Shown here one piece after another: positions 42,777 to 52,075 of a DNA stretch of 64,000 nt. Under the pieces are notes generated by a model. The model was given only the letters and a program-made list of their open reading frames with translations, searched no databases and was not told the DNA's origin. The translations under genes and the position numbers were made by a program. This DNA comes from Methylobacterium sp. J-070 (GTDB lineage Bacteria; Pseudomonadota; Alphaproteobacteria; Rhizobiales; Beijerinckiaceae): NCBI RefSeq assembly GCF_022829385.1, contig NZ_JAKSXX010000123.1:186001-250000 (forward strand), read 5' to 3'. Position 1 is the first letter of the stretch. Every line of letters starts with the position of its first letter.

Positions 42777-44156
42777 TCAGGCCGCCCGAACGAGATCGCC
42801 CTCGATCGCGGCGAGCGCACGCTCCAGCGCCGCGAAGCAGTTCGGATCGAATGCCGTGCCGAGATCGGCGCGCATGATGCCGAGCGCCTTCTCCAGCGGC
42901 ATGGCCGCCCGGTAGGGCCGGTCGGCGGTCAGCGCGTCGAACACATCGGCGACCGAGACGATGCGCGTCTCGGGTGCGATGGCGTCGCCTTTCAGCCCGC
43001 GGGGATAGCCCCGGCCGTCCAGCCGCTCGTGGTGGCCGCCGCCGATGCTGGCCATCTCGTGGAACACCGCCGCGCGGGTCAGGATGGTCTCCGACAGGGA
43101 CGCGTGATTGCGCATGTCGCGCCACTCCGCGTCGTCCAGTTTGCCGTTCTTGTCGAGGATCGCGTTGGAGACGCCGAGCTTGCCGACATCGTGGAGGAGC
43201 GCCGCGCGCTTGAGCCAGCGGCGGCGCTCGGAGGGGTAGCCGAGTTCGGCCGCGATCATGTCGGCGTAGACCGCGACCCGCTCGGAATGGCCGGAGGTGA
43301 ACGGGCTCTTGGCATCGATGATCTGGGCGAAGGCCCGGGCGATATCGTCGAGGTAATCCTCGTCCACGACGATCGGGCTGCCCGGAGCCAGCGCGAACAC
43401 CGCCGCCTCGACCTCGTCCGAGGCCAGGGTCTCCCAGAAGCGGGATTCGGCGGCGACCGCCTCGAAGCAGGCGACGACCTCAGGATCGAACCATGTGCCC
43501 GAGCGCGCCCGCACCTCGGCGATCGCGGCCGCGCGGCCGGCTGCGGTGTGGAACACGTCCACCACTTGGGCGAGGAGCGCCACCCGTGCGTAGAGCGGGA
43601 TCGCGGGGCCGGCGAGGTGGTCCGGTCGGCCGCTGCCGTTCCAGTGCTCGTCCAGCGCGTGGATGGCCTCGCAGACGCCCGCCGGGAAGCGAAGCTGACG
43701 GGCGATCTGGGCACCGCGCTGGCAGCGGGTCTGGATCAGGTCATCGACGATCGCGCCGCCATTCTGCAGGATGTTGAGCACGGCACGGAAGCGCTCGGCG
43801 AGGCCGGCCTTGAGGCCGGTATGGGCGAAGACGAAGCCCAGAACCTTGGGCAGGCTGTCGCTCACCGTCTTGAAGTCGCGCTTGAAGCCGAGATCGTCGG
43901 AGAGGTAGAGTTCGCAGATCCGCGCGGCGTTGCTGGAGCAACCGAGGTCCTTCAGCATGACCGTGTGGTAGAGTTCCCAGAGCTGCGCGTCGGTCAGCCC
44001 CAGCTCCCGACCGACGTGGAAGCCGATCCAGGTCGCCCGCACGCAATGCCCCACGGGCTGACCTTCCGTCAGGTCGAGGGCGTGGCTCAAGGCGCCGAGA
44101 ACCTCCGATAGCTGAACCGTCCTGGCTTCTTCTTCTTTGCCTGACGCGATCCGCAT
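42777..44156 (-). CDS. HD-GYP domain phosphohydrolase (cyclic-di-GMP-type)
   Basis: The protein has 459 residues. A C-terminal HD-GYP domain (about 285-450) has LLHDVGKLGVSNAILDKNGK, HHERLDGRGYPRGLKG and VSVADVFDALTADRPYR, giving the HD pair, the HH-x4-GYP motif and the downstream helix. These enzymes hydrolyse cyclic-di-GMP. The first 260 residues hold a second, degenerate HD-like region (HCVRATWIGFHVGRELGLTD; VVDVFHTAAG). No membrane segment or receiver domain is present. It is a solitary gene with a weak ribosome-binding site. Confidence 0.88.
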   Translation of the reverse strand: MRIASGKEEEARTVQLSEVLGALSHALDLTEGQPVGHCVRATWIGFHVGRELGLTDAQLWELYHTVMLKDLGCSSNAARICELYLSDDLGFKRDFKTVSDSLPKVLGFVFAHTGLKAGLAERFRAVLNILQNGGAIVDDLIQTRCQRGAQIARQLRFPAGVCEAIHALDEHWNGSGRPDHLAGPAIPLYARVALLAQVVDVFHTAAGRAAAIAEVRARSGTWFDPEVVACFEAVAAESRFWETLASDEVEAAVFALAPGSPIVVDEDYLDDIARAFAQIIDAKSPFTSGHSERVAVYADMIAAELGYPSERRRWLKRAALLHDVGKLGVSNAILDKNGKLDDAEWRDMRNHASLSETILTRAAVFHEMASIGGGHHERLDGRGYPRGLKGDAIAPETRIVSVADVFDALTADRPYRAAMPLEKALGIMRADLGTAFDPNCFAALERALAAIEGDLVRAA

Positions 44157-44210
44157 CGTACTCGTCCAGCCTCTAGCGGTAGAAGCGGCAAGATTACCTT
44201 CAGAACCTGA

Positions 44211-44420
44211 TCAAACCGTTGCGCCGTGCGCTTTCAGGCGGTTGTCCATCCGGTCCAAACCGAGGCGGCCGAAGGTGCGAGGCTTCGGCGATCCCGAAGC
44301 GGCCGCGCCCTTGATCATCGCCGCGTGAGCGGCCACGAGGCCGACCGGCCTGGCCCGGCAGATGACGACCGACCCACCGGGACGCAGGCCTGCACGTTCG
44401 GTGGCGGGCCAGCCGAATCG
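44211..44420 (-). pseudogene. Relic of a second formaldehyde-dehydrogenase-like gene
   Basis: The minus-strand frame reads GWPATERAGLRPGGSVVICR then ARPVGLVAAHAAMIKGA. It lines up with GWHATELAGLRPGESIVIYG then AGPVGLMAALSAMIKGA in the intact enzyme encoded at 8209-9363. Only about 38 codons around the Rossmann region are left, with the dinucleotide-binding glycines mutated (RARP in place of GAGP). The frame then runs on without homology to a TGA at 44211. No other part of the gene is nearby. Confidence 0.65.
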
Positions 44421-44505
44421 GTTTGAGCGCCGGCGGTCCGCGATCGGGCCGGCACCCGGGCCGACGCACGGGACGCGGCCGGGGCCTCCTTCGGTTGCGT
44501 AGCCC

Positions 44506-44979
44506 TCAGGAAGCCTCGGCCGTGTCCGTGACGGGCGCGGGGGCGCCGAGTTCGGCGGCGAAGGCGCCGAAGAACTGGTCGGCGAGCTTGCGCGAGGTCG
44601 CCTGGATCAGGCGCCCCCCGAGGGAGGCGATCTTGCCGCCGATCTCCGCCTTGGCCTCATAGGTCAGAACGGTCTCGACGTCCTCCTGCCGGAGCGCGAC
44701 TGCGGCACGGCCCTTGGCGAAGCCCGCCATGCCGCCGTTGCCCTGACCCGTCAGGGTGTAACCCTCGGGCGCGCGGATATCCTCCAGCCGGACGGTGCCG
44801 GCGAAGGTCGCCGAGACCGGGCCGATCTTCAGGGCGACCTTGGCGGCAAACTCCTCGGGCGAGACCTGCGTGAGTTCCTTGCAGCCGGGGATGCAGCGCG
44901 CGAGCACCGCAGGATCGTTGAGGGCGGCCCAGACGGCCGCGCGCGGTGCCGCGATGCGGTATTCCCCGGTGATGTCCAT
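44506..44979 (-). CDS. CoxG-like SRPBCC-fold protein
   Basis: The 157-residue protein starts MDITGEYRIAAPRAAVWAAL and includes CIPGCKELTQVSPEEFAAKV and LTYEAKAEIGGKIASLGGRL, the CoxG (carbon-monoxide dehydrogenase subunit G) pattern. CoxG proteins help attach or mature molybdenum hydroxylases at the membrane. GGGAG lies 8 bases before the ATG at 44979. It is the last gene of the nine-gene minus-strand operon, 36 bp after LivF. The presence of this partner supports the enzyme being a molybdenum hydroxylase. Confidence 0.85.
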   Translation of the reverse strand: MDITGEYRIAAPRAAVWAALNDPAVLARCIPGCKELTQVSPEEFAAKVALKIGPVSATFAGTVRLEDIRAPEGYTLTGQGNGGMAGFAKGRAAVALRQEDVETVLTYEAKAEIGGKIASLGGRLIQATSRKLADQFFGAFAAELGAPAPVTDTAEAS

Positions 44980-45015
44980 CGTGTTCTCCCGTCCAAAGGC
45001 GCACCGGCCAGGCAC

Positions 45016-45720
45016 TCAGACCGCGCAGTAGCGGTCCTGGATCTCGCTGTCGGCCCGCAGCGTCGCGGCCGAGCTTTCGTGGACGACCGCACCCTGGTCG
45101 ATGATCACGGCGCGGTCGGCGAGGTTGAGGGCCCACTCGACGTTCTGCTCCACGAGGAGGAGCGTGACGCCGCGTGCCCGCAGGGCGACGAACAGGCGCC
45201 CCATCTCCTCGACGAGGACCGGCATGATGCCCTCCGAGGGCTCGTCGAGCAGGATCAGCTTGGGCCGCGCGATCAGGGCGCGGGCGATGGCGAGCATCTG
45301 CTGCTCGCCCCCCGACATCGTGACGGCGACCTGGTCGAGGCGCTCGGCGAGGCGGGGAAAGGTCTCGGCGATCTCGGCGATGGCCGGCCCCTCGCGGATC
45401 TCGGCCGGCGCGCGCAGCAAGCCGAGCTTCAGGTTCTCGCGCACGGTCAGGCCGGGCACGATCCGCCGGTCCTCCGGCACGTAGGCGAGCCCCAGGGGGA
45501 AGCGCGCATGGGCCGGGCGTCCGAGCAGGTCCTGACCGAGGAAACGGACCCGGCCGCCGACCTTGGGGATCAGGCCCATCACGGCCTTCATGGTGGTGGT
45601 CTTGCCGGCGCCGTTGCGGCCGATCAGGGCCAGGATCTCCCCCTCGCGCACCGCGAAGGTGAGGCCATGCAGGACGTGGCTCGCCCCGTACCACGCCTGG
45701 AGGCCGTCGAGCTCAAGCAT
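45016..45720 (-). CDS. Branched-chain-type ABC transporter ATP-binding protein (LivF-like)
   Basis: The 234-residue protein has the Walker A GRNGAGKTT, Q-loop PEDRRIVPGLT, signature MSGGEQQMLAIARALI and Walker B LILLDEPSEG. Length and motifs match LivF, the shorter of the two ATPases in HAAT-family importers. The ATG at 45720 overlaps the LivG stop by 8 bp, so the two are coupled. It powers import together with LivG, LivH, LivM and the binding protein encoded upstream. Confidence 0.93.
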   Translation of the reverse strand: MLELDGLQAWYGASHVLHGLTFAVREGEILALIGRNGAGKTTTMKAVMGLIPKVGGRVRFLGQDLLGRPAHARFPLGLAYVPEDRRIVPGLTVRENLKLGLLRAPAEIREGPAIAEIAETFPRLAERLDQVAVTMSGGEQQMLAIARALIARPKLILLDEPSEGIMPVLVEEMGRLFVALRARGVTLLLVEQNVEWALNLADRAVIIDQGAVVHESSAATLRADSEIQDRYCAV

Positions 45721-46474
45721 GGCCGTACCCGCCGCTCTGGCCGAGATAGACCCGGCGGACCTCACGGTCGGCCTGGATCTCGGCCGGGCTGCCGTCGGCG
45801 ATGAGGCGCCCATGGTGCAGGACGAGGATCCGTTCCGACAGGCCGAGGATCATCTTCATCTTGTGCTCGACCAGGAGGACGGCGCGCTCGGCCGACAGGC
45901 GGCGGAGCAGGGCCACCATGTCCTTCGTCTCCTCGGGCCCCATCCCGGCGGTGGGCTCGTCGAGGAGCAGAAGCGTCGGATCGGCGGCGAGCGCGATGGC
46001 GATCTCCAGGGCCCGCTGCTCCCCGTGTGCGAGGGCGGCGGCAGGCCGATCCCGGCGGCCGGCGAGGCCGACGGATTCGAGGAGCGTGTCGGCCCGCTCC
46101 GCGAGCCCGGCGAGCCGGTCGCGGCGGCTCCAGAAATCGTACCGGCTCACGCGCGCCTGCAGGGCCGTGCGGATGTTCTCGCGGGCGGTGAGCCGAGGGA
46201 AGACCGTGGTGATCTGGTAGGAGCGGGCGATGCCCAGATGCGCGAAGCGGGCCTGGGGCACGCGCCGCAGGTCCCGGCCGCCGAACAGGAGCGTCCCGCT
46301 CGTGGGCTTCAGGGCCCCGGAAAGCAGGTTGAAGAAGGTGCTCTTGCCCGCGCCGTTGGGACCGATGACCGCCGTGATGCGCTCGCGCCCGAGCGTCGCG
46401 CTGATCCCTTCGAGTGCGGTGAAGGCGCCGAAGCGGCGTCCGAGGTTCTCGACCTGGAGGACGGGTCCGGTCAC
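45713..46474 (-). CDS. Branched-chain-type ABC transporter ATP-binding protein (LivG-like)
   Basis: The 253-residue protein has the Walker A GPNGAGKSTFFN, a signature LAHGEQRALEIAIAL, Walker B LLLLDEPTAGMG and the LivG-type C-terminus VRRVYLG. The GTG at 46474 overlaps the LivM stop (GTGA). Very long upstream frames here are shadows of LivM and LivH. It forms the second ATPase of the importer. Confidence 0.92.
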   Translation of the reverse strand: MTGPVLQVENLGRRFGAFTALEGISATLGRERITAVIGPNGAGKSTFFNLLSGALKPTSGTLLFGGRDLRRVPQARFAHLGIARSYQITTVFPRLTARENIRTALQARVSRYDFWSRRDRLAGLAERADTLLESVGLAGRRDRPAAALAHGEQRALEIAIALAADPTLLLLDEPTAGMGPEETKDMVALLRRLSAERAVLLVEHKMKMILGLSERILVLHHGRLIADGSPAEIQADREVRRVYLGQSGGYGHA

Positions 46475-47490
46475 GGGCGGCCCCGCATCGCATCGAGCCG
46501 GGCCAGAGCGGTGCCCCAGAGGCCCCGGGGCAGGAACAGCACGAACAGGATGAAGACGGTGCCGAGCGCCAGCTGCCAGTGCGGCGTCCAAAGGCTCAGG
46601 GTGTCCTCGAGCACGAGGACCGCCAGGGCGCCCACGAACGGTCCGAAGAAGGTCCCGGCGCCGCCGACCAGGGTCATCACCACGGCCATGCCCGAGGTGT
46701 GGTAGGCGAGGCTGTCCAGCGGCACGATCGACAGGTGGATCGCCGAGAGCGCGCCGGCGAGGCCGCAGAACAAGCCGGAGAGGACGAAGGCGAGCAGCTT
46801 GGTGCGCTCCACGTCGAAGCCGCAGGCCCGGGCCCGGGTCTCGTTCTCGCGGATCGCCTCGATCACCGCCCCGAAGGGGGAGGCGAGGATCCGCGAGATC
46901 ATCGCCAGCGCCGCGCCGACGACGGCCAGCACCACGAGGTACTTGGTCAGCGGGTTCAGGATGTCGAAGGCGACCGGGCCGAGGCCGATCCGGGCGACCG
47001 TGAAGCCGCGCAGGCCGTTCTCGCCCCCCGTCCAGGCCGACGCCTGGAGCGCCGCGTAGTAGACGAGCTGCGCCAGCGCCAGCGTCACCATCGCGAAGTA
47101 GATGCCCCGCGACCGGATCGAGACCGCGCCGATGGCGAGCGCCAGCGCTCCGGCCGCCGCGACCGCGAGCCCCATCGCGGCCAGCGGGTGCAGGCCGTAG
47201 GCGCCGATCGCGATGCCGGTGACGTAGGCGCCGGTCCCGAAGAAGGCCGCATGGCCGAACGAGAGCAGGCCGGTGTAGCCGTAGAGCAGGTTGTAGCCGA
47301 CGGCGTAGAGCCCGTAGATCAGGACGTTGACCGCGAGCGCCTGCGACGGGAGCAGGACGGGCAGCGCCAGGAGCGCGAGGATCGAGAGCGGCGCGCGCCA
47401 TCGCGACAGGGCGCCGCCCGCCAGGGGCGAGCGGCGCGAGACCGCCGGCGCCGGGGGACCGATGACCGTCGGGTCGAGGGGCTGCGTCAT
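46471..47490 (-). CDS. Branched-chain-type ABC transporter permease (LivM-like)
   Basis: The 339-residue protein has about nine membrane segments and the LivM landmarks YGYTGLLSFGHAAFFGTGAY and ASPFGAVIEAIRENETRARA (the EAA-like coupling helix), with a C-terminal FVLFLPRGLWG. GAGGGA lies before the ATG. It starts 9 bp after the LivH stop. The N-terminal 35 residues are Pro/Ala-rich and cytoplasmic. Confidence 0.93.
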   Translation of the reverse strand: MTQPLDPTVIGPPAPAVSRRSPLAGGALSRWRAPLSILALLALPVLLPSQALAVNVLIYGLYAVGYNLLYGYTGLLSFGHAAFFGTGAYVTGIAIGAYGLHPLAAMGLAVAAAGALALAIGAVSIRSRGIYFAMVTLALAQLVYYAALQASAWTGGENGLRGFTVARIGLGPVAFDILNPLTKYLVVLAVVGAALAMISRILASPFGAVIEAIRENETRARACGFDVERTKLLAFVLSGLFCGLAGALSAIHLSIVPLDSLAYHTSGMAVVMTLVGGAGTFFGPFVGALAVLVLEDTLSLWTPHWQLALGTVFILFVLFLPRGLWGTALARLDAMRGRP

Positions 47491-47499
47491 CGCTCTCCC

Positions 47500-48390
47500 T
47501 CAGGCACCGAGGCCGGGCTTGCCGAACAGCCCCTGGGGCCGCACGAGCAGCACCAGGGCCATGAAGGCGAACATGGCGATGCTCGCCATCTCGGGGGCGA
47601 TCAGAGCGGTCATCGAGACCACGACGCCGACGAGCAGCCCCGCCACGACGGAGCCCATCAGCGAGCCCATCCCGCCGATCACCGTGACGGCGAAGGCCTC
47701 GCCGAGGACGACATTGCCCATCTCCGGGTTGACCGAGCGCATCGGCGCGGCGAGGACGCCGCCGAGGGCCGCGAGCGCGATGCCGAGGCCGAAGACCCAG
47801 AGCCACAGCCGCTCGATATCGACGCCGAGCACCCGCAGGATCTCCGGGTCGCGGGCGCCGGCCCGGACGATCAGCCCGAGCTTCGTCCGCTCCAGCCCGA
47901 TCCACAAGGCGACGAGGACCAGGGCGACGACGCCGATCACGAAGATCCGGTAGATCGGGAAGAAGCCGACCCCGAGGTCGGCCACGCCGGAGAGCGCCTC
48001 CGGCGTGGCGAAGGGCAGGCCGTCCGAGCCGAACAGGATGCGCACGCCCTCGACGAGCACGTAGCCGAGGCCGAAGGTTAGGAGCAGCGCGTCGTCCGGC
48101 GGGCGGCCGGCCAGCGGCCGGATCAGGAACCGCTCGATGAGCAGGCCCAGCGCCCCGACGAGGAGCGGCCCGAGGAGCAGGGCCGCCCAGAAGCTGCCGG
48201 TCCACTCCATCACGAACACGCCCGCATAGGCGCCGACCATGAAGATGTTGCCATGGGCGAAGTTCACGATGCCGAGCAGGCCGAAGATGATCGACAGGCC
48301 GAGCGCCAGCATCACGAACACCGCACCCAGCGCCACGCCCGAGAAGAGCTGCATGGCGATCAGTTCGAGGTCGAGGGATCCCCAATCCAT
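47500..48390 (-). CDS. Branched-chain-type ABC transporter permease (LivH-like)
   Basis: The 296-residue protein has about eight membrane segments. LivH landmarks are LGLSIIFGLLGIVNFAHGNI, the coupling region LIVRAGARDPEILRVLGVDI and the C-terminal LLVRPQGLFGKPG. GGGAG precedes the ATG. The binding-protein gene ends 20 bp upstream. Together with LivM it forms the membrane channel of the importer. Confidence 0.93.
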   Translation of the reverse strand: MDWGSLDLELIAMQLFSGVALGAVFVMLALGLSIIFGLLGIVNFAHGNIFMVGAYAGVFVMEWTGSFWAALLLGPLLVGALGLLIERFLIRPLAGRPPDDALLLTFGLGYVLVEGVRILFGSDGLPFATPEALSGVADLGVGFFPIYRIFVIGVVALVLVALWIGLERTKLGLIVRAGARDPEILRVLGVDIERLWLWVFGLGIALAALGGVLAAPMRSVNPEMGNVVLGEAFAVTVIGGMGSLMGSVVAGLLVGVVVSMTALIAPEMASIAMFAFMALVLLVRPQGLFGKPGLGA

Positions 48391-48410
48391 GGCCGTCTCC
48401 CGCGCCCCGG

Positions 48411-49646
48411 TCAGGCGCGGTGCCCGAGTTCGTCGCAGCTCCGCAGGGCCGCCTCCGAGCCCGGCTCGATCTCCAGGATCTTGAACAGGTCCGCCTCGTT
48501 GGCCATCTCAGACTTCTTCTTGGATTCGGTGACGAGGACCGACTGGACGGCCTGATGGTCGCAGGCCCGGTAATGCTCCGGACCCTTGGCGACGTCGTAC
48601 GTCAGGGTCTCCAGTGCCGCGATCACCTTGTCGGTGTCGGTGTCGCCGGCCGCCTTCACGGCCATCAGCAGCGAGCGGATGGCGGCATAGCCGTAGGCGC
48701 CGTAATCGGTGGGGACCGCACCCGCATAGGCGGCCCGGAACGCGTCGTTGAAGGCCTTCGCCGAGGGGACGGTGTCCTCCAGGCGCCAGTAATAGTTGCT
48801 GGCGCCGACGACGCCCTCGAACGCGTCGGGGCCGGCGGCGAGGCGCTGGTTGTGCAGGAGCACCGGAACGACGATCCGGGCGACCTTCTTCAGCCCGAAA
48901 TCGTTGGCCTGCTTGATGCTGTTCGCCTGGTCGCGGCCGAAGTTGCAGATGCACAGGATGTCGGGCCGCATCGAGCGCAGGCGCGGCATGAAGGTCGAGT
49001 AATCCGCCGCGCCGAACGGGTGCAGGATCTCGCCGGCCGTCTCCGCGCCGATGGCGGCGGCGGCGCGCTTGAAGCCCCGCAGCATCTCGTGGCCGTAGGC
49101 GTAGTCGGCGACGAGATACGCCACCTTCGTGCCCTTGCCGAACGCGTGCTTGGCCACCGCCGCGGTGGTCATGTGCGGGTTCAGGGCCTCGTGGAAGGTC
49201 GTGCGGCTGAAGTCCTTGGCCTCGTTGATCGTGTCCGACTGGCTGATCGACACGTAGAGCACCTTGCGGGAGCGGGTGATCTCGTTGACCGACAGCTGCA
49301 CCGCGCTCGACAGGGCGCCGACGATGAAATGGGCCCTGTCCTTCTCGATCAGCTCCAGGGTGCGCGTGGCGGCCTCGCCGGGGTTGAGCTTGTCGTCGCG
49401 GACCAGCAGCTCGGCCATCCGCCCGTCCAGGCCGCCGGCCTCGTTGAACTGCCTGACGGCCAGCTCGGCGGAGCGGATCTGGTCCTTGGCCTCGGCGCCG
49501 AACGGGCCGGTGACCGGCGTCGGGAAGCCGATGCGGATCGTCTCGGCGGCGCGGGCCGGGCGCGGCCGGCCGATCCCCGCGAGCGTGCCCGTGGCGGCCA
49601 TGCCGGCGACGAGCGTCCGGCGCGAGAGCGTATCCTGACCCATCAT
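48411..49646 (-). CDS. ABC transporter substrate-binding protein (LivK/amide type), Tat-exported
   Basis: The 411-residue protein starts with a twin-arginine leader (LSRRTLVAGMAATGTLAGIG). The mature part is a type I periplasmic binding protein: IRIGFPTPVTGPFGAEAKDQ, ELLVRDDKLNPGEAATRTLE, DRAHFIVGALSSAVQLSVNE and VAYLVADYAYGHEMLRGFKR. It resembles binding proteins for branched-chain amino acids, amides or aromatic acids. GGAGG precedes the first of two ATGs. It lies 62 bp after the molybdenum subunit gene and before the permeases, so enzyme and importer probably share a substrate. Confidence 0.92.
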   Translation of the reverse strand: MMGQDTLSRRTLVAGMAATGTLAGIGRPRPARAAETIRIGFPTPVTGPFGAEAKDQIRSAELAVRQFNEAGGLDGRMAELLVRDDKLNPGEAATRTLELIEKDRAHFIVGALSSAVQLSVNEITRSRKVLYVSISQSDTINEAKDFSRTTFHEALNPHMTTAAVAKHAFGKGTKVAYLVADYAYGHEMLRGFKRAAAAIGAETAGEILHPFGAADYSTFMPRLRSMRPDILCICNFGRDQANSIKQANDFGLKKVARIVVPVLLHNQRLAAGPDAFEGVVGASNYYWRLEDTVPSAKAFNDAFRAAYAGAVPTDYGAYGYAAIRSLLMAVKAAGDTDTDKVIAALETLTYDVAKGPEHYRACDHQAVQSVLVTESKKKSEMANEADLFKILEIEPGSEAALRSCDELGHRA

Positions 49647-49708
49647 CCGTTCCTCCTGTGCGCGCGGGCTCTTGCAGGCCGGCCCGCGTCGCGAAACCCA
49701 GAGAACCC

Positions 49709-52075
49709 TCACACCACGCCGAGCGCCCTCAGGATGCGCTCGGGCGTCATCGGCAGCTGCGAGACCGCGGCGCCGAGGGGAAGCAGGGCGTCGTTGACGG
49801 CGTTCAGCGCCGCGGCGCTGGAGGCGGCGGTGCCGGCCTCGCCGCAGCCCTTGGCGCCCAGTTCGGTGTCCTGCGTCGGCGTCTCGACGTGGCGGATGAC
49901 GATGTCGGGCATCTCGCAGGCCATGGGCACGAGGTAGTCGGTCATCGACCCGTTCAGGAGCTGGCCGGTCTCGCCGTAGCGGCATTCCTCGAAGAAGGCG
50001 GCGCCGAGGCCCTGCACGACGCCGCCCCGGATCTGCTCGTCCACGAGGAGCGGGTTGATGATCCGGCCGCAATCCTCGACGACCCAATGCTTCAGGATGC
50101 GCACGAGTCCGGTCTCCGGATCGACCTCCACGAGGCTGCCATGGATGCCGTTGGTGAAGGCGAAGGGGTAGCCGCGCGGGGCGAAGTGGTGCGCCACCGT
50201 GAGCGCGGGCGACACGTCCGGCGGCAGCAGGTCGGAGCGGTAATAGGCGAGGTTGGCGACCTCGGTCAGCGTCATGCGGGGGCTGCCGTCCGCGTCGGTC
50301 ACCGCGCCGTCGCGGATGTCGAGGGCGCTCGCTTCCGCCTGGAGGATGGCGGCGGCGATCTCCAGGATCCGCGCCCTCAGCTTGCGCGCGGCCTGGAGGG
50401 CGGTCTCGCCGCCGATCCCGGCCCCGCGGCAGGCCCAGGTCGCGCCGCCCGAGGGCGTCGTCTCGGTATCGCCGGTCAGCACCCGGACGCGGTCGCGGTC
50501 GAGCCCCACGCCCTCGGCGACGATCTGGCCGACGATCGCCTCGCTGCCCTGGCCCTGCTCGGTGATGCTGATGGCGCAGGCCACGTCGCCCGCGGGCGTC
50601 AGCTTGAGGACGCAGCCGTCCTGCGCCGAGATGTGGGCGCCCCCGACCCCGTAGAAGGCCGGCGTCGGGTTGGTGATCTCCACATAGGTGGCGATGCCGA
50701 TGCCCCGGTGGATGCCCGTCTCCCGCAGGGCGGCCTGCTCGGCGCGCAGCGCCGGGTAGTCCATGAGGGCGTGGAGCCTGTCGAGGCAGGTGGCGAGGGA
50801 GAGCCTCTCGAACGTGTACCCGCTCGGCGTCCTGTGCGGGTACATGGTGTCGGTGACGTAGTTGCGCCGGCGGATCTCGAACGGGTCCAGGCCGAGCTCC
50901 CGCGCCGCCAGATCGACCAGCCGCTCCGTCACCGCGCAGGCGATCGGGTGGCCGACCGCCCGGTACTGGCTCATCTGCACCTTGTTCTGGGCGACGACGG
51001 TGAGGTCGGCCCGGTAGTCGCTGAGCCGGTAGGGCGCCCCGATCAGGCGCACCACCTGGTTGCCCTCCACGGCGCTGGTGCGCGGATAGGCCGAGAACGG
51101 GCCGACGCCGGTCACGTCGTCCACCTCGATCGCCCGCATCCGCCCATCCTCCGCGAAGGCGAGCCGGGCGCGCACCCGGTGGTCGCGGGCGTGGATGTCG
51201 CTGGCGAAGGCCTCCATCCGGTCGGCGGTGAACTTCACCGGCCGCTTGAGCAGCAGGCTCGCCCCCACCACCGCCATGTCCTCGTGGTAGAGATGCAGCT
51301 TCATCCCGAAGGAGCCGCCGACATCCGGGGCGATCACCCGGACCCGGGCCTCCGAGAGCCCGAAATGCCGGGCGTAGATGTCCTGGAACTGGTAGGGCGT
51401 CTGGGTCGACTGGTGGACCGTCAGCCGCTCCTCCGCCGGATCGTAATCGGCGACGAGCGCCCGGGGCTCCATGGTCACGGCGGTGTGCCGGCCGAAGCGC
51501 AGGTCGACCGCGACGCTGCGCGCCTCGGCGAAGGCCTCCGCCGTCGAGCCCGCCTCGATCCGGGTGCGGAACAGGACGTTGTCGGGGGCGTCCGCGTCGA
51601 TCCGGGGCGCGTCGGCCGCCCGCGCGGCGTCGAGGTCGACGACGGGCTCCAGCTCCTCGAAGTCGATGCCGATGACCTCCAGGGCGTCCTCGGCCTCCGC
51701 GCGGCTCTCGGCGACGACCATCACCACCGGCTGGCCGGCCCAGACGACCCGGTCGGTCGGGAGGGGCCTCTGCGGGGCCGAGCGGAGCCCCTTGAAGTGG
51801 CTGAGCGTCCCGGTCCAGGGCGCGCAGATCCGCGCGAAGTCGGCGCCGGTCAGCACCGCATGCACGCCCGGCATCGCGGCCGCCTCGGCCGTCTCGATCG
51901 CCCCGAGACGGGCATGGGCGTAGGGGCTGCGCAGGAAGGCGGCGTGGAGCATGCGGGGCAGCACCACGTCGTCGGTGTAGCGCCCCCGTCCCGCGAGCAG
52001 CCGCTTGGCACCGGGCCGCGGAAGGCCCCGGCCGATATAGCGGCCCCGGCCCGGGCTGTCGGTGGCCGCGCTCAC
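49709..52075 (-). CDS. Molybdenum hydroxylase large subunit (xanthine-dehydrogenase family)
   Basis: The 788-residue protein is the molybdopterin-binding subunit. Landmarks are GRGRYTDDVVLPRMLHAAFL, DVGGSFGMKLHLYHEDMAVV, the substrate-region loop QYRAVGHPIACAVTE, GQGSEAIVGQIVAEGVG and the catalytic Glu in KGCGEAGTA. True CO dehydrogenases have AYRCSFR at that loop and form II enzymes AYRGAGR; here QYRAVGH differs from both, so the substrate is not CO. The GTG at 52075 overlaps the 2Fe-2S gene's stop (GTGA). It is likely to hydroxylate a small heterocycle or aldehyde in the cytoplasm. Confidence 0.92.
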   Translation of the reverse strand: MSAATDSPGRGRYIGRGLPRPGAKRLLAGRGRYTDDVVLPRMLHAAFLRSPYAHARLGAIETAEAAAMPGVHAVLTGADFARICAPWTGTLSHFKGLRSAPQRPLPTDRVVWAGQPVVMVVAESRAEAEDALEVIGIDFEELEPVVDLDAARAADAPRIDADAPDNVLFRTRIEAGSTAEAFAEARSVAVDLRFGRHTAVTMEPRALVADYDPAEERLTVHQSTQTPYQFQDIYARHFGLSEARVRVIAPDVGGSFGMKLHLYHEDMAVVGASLLLKRPVKFTADRMEAFASDIHARDHRVRARLAFAEDGRMRAIEVDDVTGVGPFSAYPRTSAVEGNQVVRLIGAPYRLSDYRADLTVVAQNKVQMSQYRAVGHPIACAVTERLVDLAARELGLDPFEIRRRNYVTDTMYPHRTPSGYTFERLSLATCLDRLHALMDYPALRAEQAALRETGIHRGIGIATYVEITNPTPAFYGVGGAHISAQDGCVLKLTPAGDVACAISITEQGQGSEAIVGQIVAEGVGLDRDRVRVLTGDTETTPSGGATWACRGAGIGGETALQAARKLRARILEIAAAILQAEASALDIRDGAVTDADGSPRMTLTEVANLAYYRSDLLPPDVSPALTVAHHFAPRGYPFAFTNGIHGSLVEVDPETGLVRILKHWVVEDCGRIINPLLVDEQIRGGVVQGLGAAFFEECRYGETGQLLNGSMTDYLVPMACEMPDIVIRHVETPTQDTELGAKGCGEAGTAASSAAALNAVNDALLPLGAAVSQLPMTPERILRALGVV

